Shown here: in pieces, positions 36,237-38,315 of the stretch
Layout: each line of letters starts with the position of its first letter
How positions within the stretch are numbered: the stretch's first letter is position 1
From: Methylocucumis oryzae
GTDB lineage: Bacteria; Pseudomonadota; Gammaproteobacteria; Methylococcales; Methylomonadaceae
Length of the DNA stretch: 38,315 nt
Assembly: GCF_000963695.1 (NCBI RefSeq)
Contig: NZ_LAJX01000027.1
Coordinates: 1-38,315, forward strand
Reading direction: 5' to 3'
Position numbers and translations under genes: made by a program
Notes under the pieces: model-generated
What the model was told of the DNA's origin: nothing
The model's input: the letters and a program-made list of their open reading frames with translations, nothing else
The model's database searches: none

Positions 36237-36563
36237 ATGTCTGATTTTAACCCGAATAAAGATAATCATGATGATGGCTTAGCCATACAAGAGGCTAAGC
36301 CAAAACTAAAAATACCGCCTTTGTACAAAGTCATTTTATTAAATGATGATTTTACGCCTATGGACTTTGTCGTTGAGGTATTAATGGTATTTTTTGCTAT
36401 GTCTGAGGAACTTGCAACCCATGTTATGTTACAAATCCATACTCAGGGCGTTGGCGTTTGCGGCACTTATACCAAAGATGTTGCCGAAACCAAGGTCGTG
36501 ATTGTTAATGAATACTCGCGCGAACATCAACATCCGTTATTATGTTCGATGGAAGCTGTTTAG
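36237..36563 (+). CDS. clpS: ATP-dependent Clp protease adaptor ClpS
   Basis: Adaptor that binds N-degron substrates and delivers them to ClpAP. The core is canonical: [20 protein letters not shown], then [27 protein letters not shown], and [20 protein letters not shown], ending LLCSMEAV. The NDD and the following D/H residues form the N-degron pocket. At 108 residues it matches the usual size. The clpA start codon is 12 bases after its stop, the standard clpS-clpA operon. Confidence 0.96.
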   Translation: MSDFNPNKDNHDDGLAIQEAKPKLKIPPLYKVILLNDDFTPMDFVVEVLMVFFAMSEELATHVMLQIHTQGVGVCGTYTKDVAETKVVIVNEYSREHQHPLLCSMEAV

Positions 36564-36575
36564 TTTGGAGCATTT

Positions 36576-38315
36576 ATGTTAAGTAAAGAGTTAGAAGTCA
36601 CATTAAACAATGCGTTTAAAAATGCCCATGATAAACGCCATGAATTTATTACTGTCGAACATTTGCTATTAGCCTTGTTGGATAATGCTTCTTCTGAGGC
36701 GGTTCTAAAGGCCTGTGGTTGTAATATAAAACTACTACGCGGCCAATTGACCCAGTTTATTGATGAAACTATTTCATTAATTCCACAAGGAATTCAGCGC
36801 GAAACTCAACCTACTCTTGGTTTTCAACGAGTATTGCAGCGAGCCGTGTTTCATGTTCAAGCCTCTGATAAAAAAGAAGTCACTGGCGCTAATTTATTAG
36901 TAGCACTGTTTAGCGAGCAAGACTCTCATGCGGTTTATTTGCTCAATAAACAAGACATTTCTCGATTAGATGTCGTTAACTACTTAGCACACGGTATTTC
37001 TAAAACAGATCAAGAACATCCGATGCAACAAGAACGGCAAGCCGAACAAAGTGGCTCAGAAACCGATTCCGGTAGCCCATTAGAAAAATATGCGACTAAT
37101 TTGAATGAAGAAGCTCTGCAAGGCCGTATAGACCCATTAATTGGTCGTGATCTGGAAATCGAACGCACAATACAAACATTATGTCGGCGCCGTAAAAACA
37201 ATCCGCTATTAGTCGGTGAAGCCGGTGTTGGCAAAACAGCGATTGCTGAAGGATTAGCCAAAAAAATTGTTGAAGCAAATGTGCCGGATATTTTGAAAAA
37301 CAGCGTCATTTATTCATTGGATTTAGGCGCATTAGTAGCGGGAACTAAATACCGAGGTGATTTTGAAAAACGTCTAAAAGCGCTCGTCAATCAGCTTAAA
37401 AAAGAACCTGATGCCATTTTGTTTATTGATGAAATTCATACCATTATTGGCGCTGGCTCAGCCTCAGGCGGTGTTATGGATGCCTCGAATTTACTAAAAC
37501 CCGCGTTAGCATCTGGTCAATTGCGTTGCATAGGCTCAACGACGTATCAGGAATACCGTAGCGTATTTGAAAAAGATCATGCGTTAGCAAGACGCTTCCA
37601 AAAAATCGACGTCCTAGAGCCATCGGTTGCGGACACCATATTAATTTTAAAGGGCTTAAAATCCCGCTTTGAAGAGCATCACGATGTCAAATATTCCTCA
37701 GAAGCTTTGCGCTTGGCGGCAGAATTATCAGATCGCTATATAACAGACAGGCATTTACCCGATAAAGCTATCGATGTCATTGACGAAGCTGGCGCCAAAC
37801 AGCGCATGACCTCTGAAGCTGAGCGTAAACAAATTATCGATAGCGAAGAAATTGAAGAAATTGTTTCTAAGATTGCCCGCGTACCGGCTAAATCTGTCTC
37901 TTCTAACGATATTGATAAACTCGCTAGTTTAGAAAAGAACTTAAAAATGCTAGTCTTTGGCCAAGACGAAGCAATAAGCGCTCTCGCCTCAGCAATCAAA
38001 CTATCACGCGCTGGTTTACGCGACCATCAAAAAACGATTGGCTCATTTTTATTCGCAGGGCCTACCGGCGTAGGCAAAACGGAAGTGACGCGCCAATTGG
38101 CTAAGATTTTGGGTGTTGAATTAATCCGCTTCGATATGTCTGAATACATGGAACGACACACCGTCTCGCGTTTAATTGGCGCACCTCCAGGATACATCGG
38201 TTTTGATCAAGGTGGATTATTGACTGAACAAGTCACTAAACATCCCCACGCGGTATTGTTATTAGACGAATTGGAAAAAGCTCACCCTGATGTGTTCAAC
38301 TTGTTATTACAAGTC
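36576..38315 (+). CDS. clpA: ATP-dependent Clp protease ATP-binding subunit ClpA (3' partial)
   Basis: AAA+ unfoldase that feeds ClpP. The frame is open for 580 codons from the ATG at 36576 to the window end, with no frameshift. Order: N-terminal Clp_N repeats ([33 protein letters not shown]), first AAA+ domain with Walker [14 protein letters not shown], Walker [15 protein letters not shown], and [20 protein letters not shown]; then second AAA+ domain Walker [34 protein letters not shown] and [16 protein letters not shown], where the window ends. TTTGGAG precedes the start. About 170-180 residues should be missing. Confidence 0.97.
   Translation, partial: MLSKELEVTLNNAFKNAHDKRHEFITVEHLLLALLDNASSEAVLKACGCNIKLLRGQLTQFIDETISLIPQGIQRETQPTLGFQRVLQRAVFHVQASDKKEVTGANLLVALFSEQDSHAVYLLNKQDISRLDVVNYLAHGISKTDQEHPMQQERQAEQSGSETDSGSPLEKYATNLNEEALQGRIDPLIGRDLEIERTIQTLCRRRKNNPLLVGEAGVGKTAIAEGLAKKIVEANVPDILKNSVIYSLDLGALVAGTKYRGDFEKRLKALVNQLKKEPDAILFIDEIHTIIGAGSASGGVMDASNLLKPALASGQLRCIGSTTYQEYRSVFEKDHALARRFQKIDVLEPSVADTILILKGLKSRFEEHHDVKYSSEALRLAAELSDRYITDRHLPDKAIDVIDEAGAKQRMTSEAERKQIIDSEEIEEIVSKIARVPAKSVSSNDIDKLASLEKNLKMLVFGQDEAISALASAIKLSRAGLRDHQKTIGSFLFAGPTGVGKTEVTRQLAKILGVELIRFDMSEYMERHTVSRLIGAPPGYIGFDQGGLLTEQVTKHPHAVLLLDELEKAHPDVFNLLLQV

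Overview
The window looks like an AT-rich gammaproteobacterial chromosome. The run rlmE / yhbY, ftsH, glmM, tpiA, secG, tRNA-Leu(GAG) and the carA..carB-greA group are typical gammaproteobacterial neighbourhoods, and the proteins read like Escherichia or Pseudomonas orthologues. A methanotroph or sulfur-oxidiser-like lineage is possible from the chemosensory, MglA/roadblock and GH57 gene content, but no rRNA or lineage marker is present, so I do not assign one.

Layout. 1-800: end of a chemotaxis protein (Cache-like part plus CheW domain). 801-1246: remnant of a P4-type integrase and the terminator of a tRNA-Leu gene. 1247-6730 (minus): tRNA-Leu, secG, tpiA, glmM, ftsH, rlmE, with no folP between ftsH and glmM; yhbY diverges (plus). 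7082-13827 (minus): greA, carB, a RelE-type toxin and its antitoxin, an unknown protein, an endonuclease/exonuclease/phosphatase (EEP) enzyme, carA. The carA-carB pair is thus split by a cassette of four genes. 13961-15037: a palindromic repeat, then ylqF/rbgA (minus). 15128-22365 (plus): yfbR, then a signalling block: HDOD-GAF protein, cyclic-nucleotide-binding-domain protein, a novel domain fused to an MglA-like small GTPase, a roadblock protein, an HTH-receiver regulator, and a receiver-HPt-degenerate-EAL protein. 22581-31980: a glycogen/alpha-glucan region with glgX (minus) and, on plus, a DUF4912 protein, a GH57 branching enzyme, a protein with two CBM21-like domains fused to an EEP enzyme, a two-HKD phospholipase D-family enzyme, and a membrane-anchored EEP enzyme. 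32079-35412 (minus): two overlapping large GTPases. 35528-38315 (plus): small lipoprotein, clpS, clpA (cut by the window end).

Two things cut across the window. First, at least twenty single-base indels, nearly all an extra A or T in an A/T run, break otherwise intact genes, including the normally essential ftsH, tpiA, carB and greA. Restoring one base each time gives full-length proteins of the expected size, so these are most simply read as uncorrected long-read errors; CDS entries below span the restored gene. Second, a palindromic repeat of about 110-135 bp occurs four times between genes (near 13980, 17710, 22365-22575 and 24920), probably a non-autonomous REP/MITE-like element.

The most novel-looking parts are the alpha-glucan cluster in which starch-binding modules are fused to an EEP phosphoesterase beside a PLD-family phosphodiesterase, the GTPase fusion with its roadblock partner, the EEP/unknown-protein pair inside the carAB operon, and the paired GTPases.
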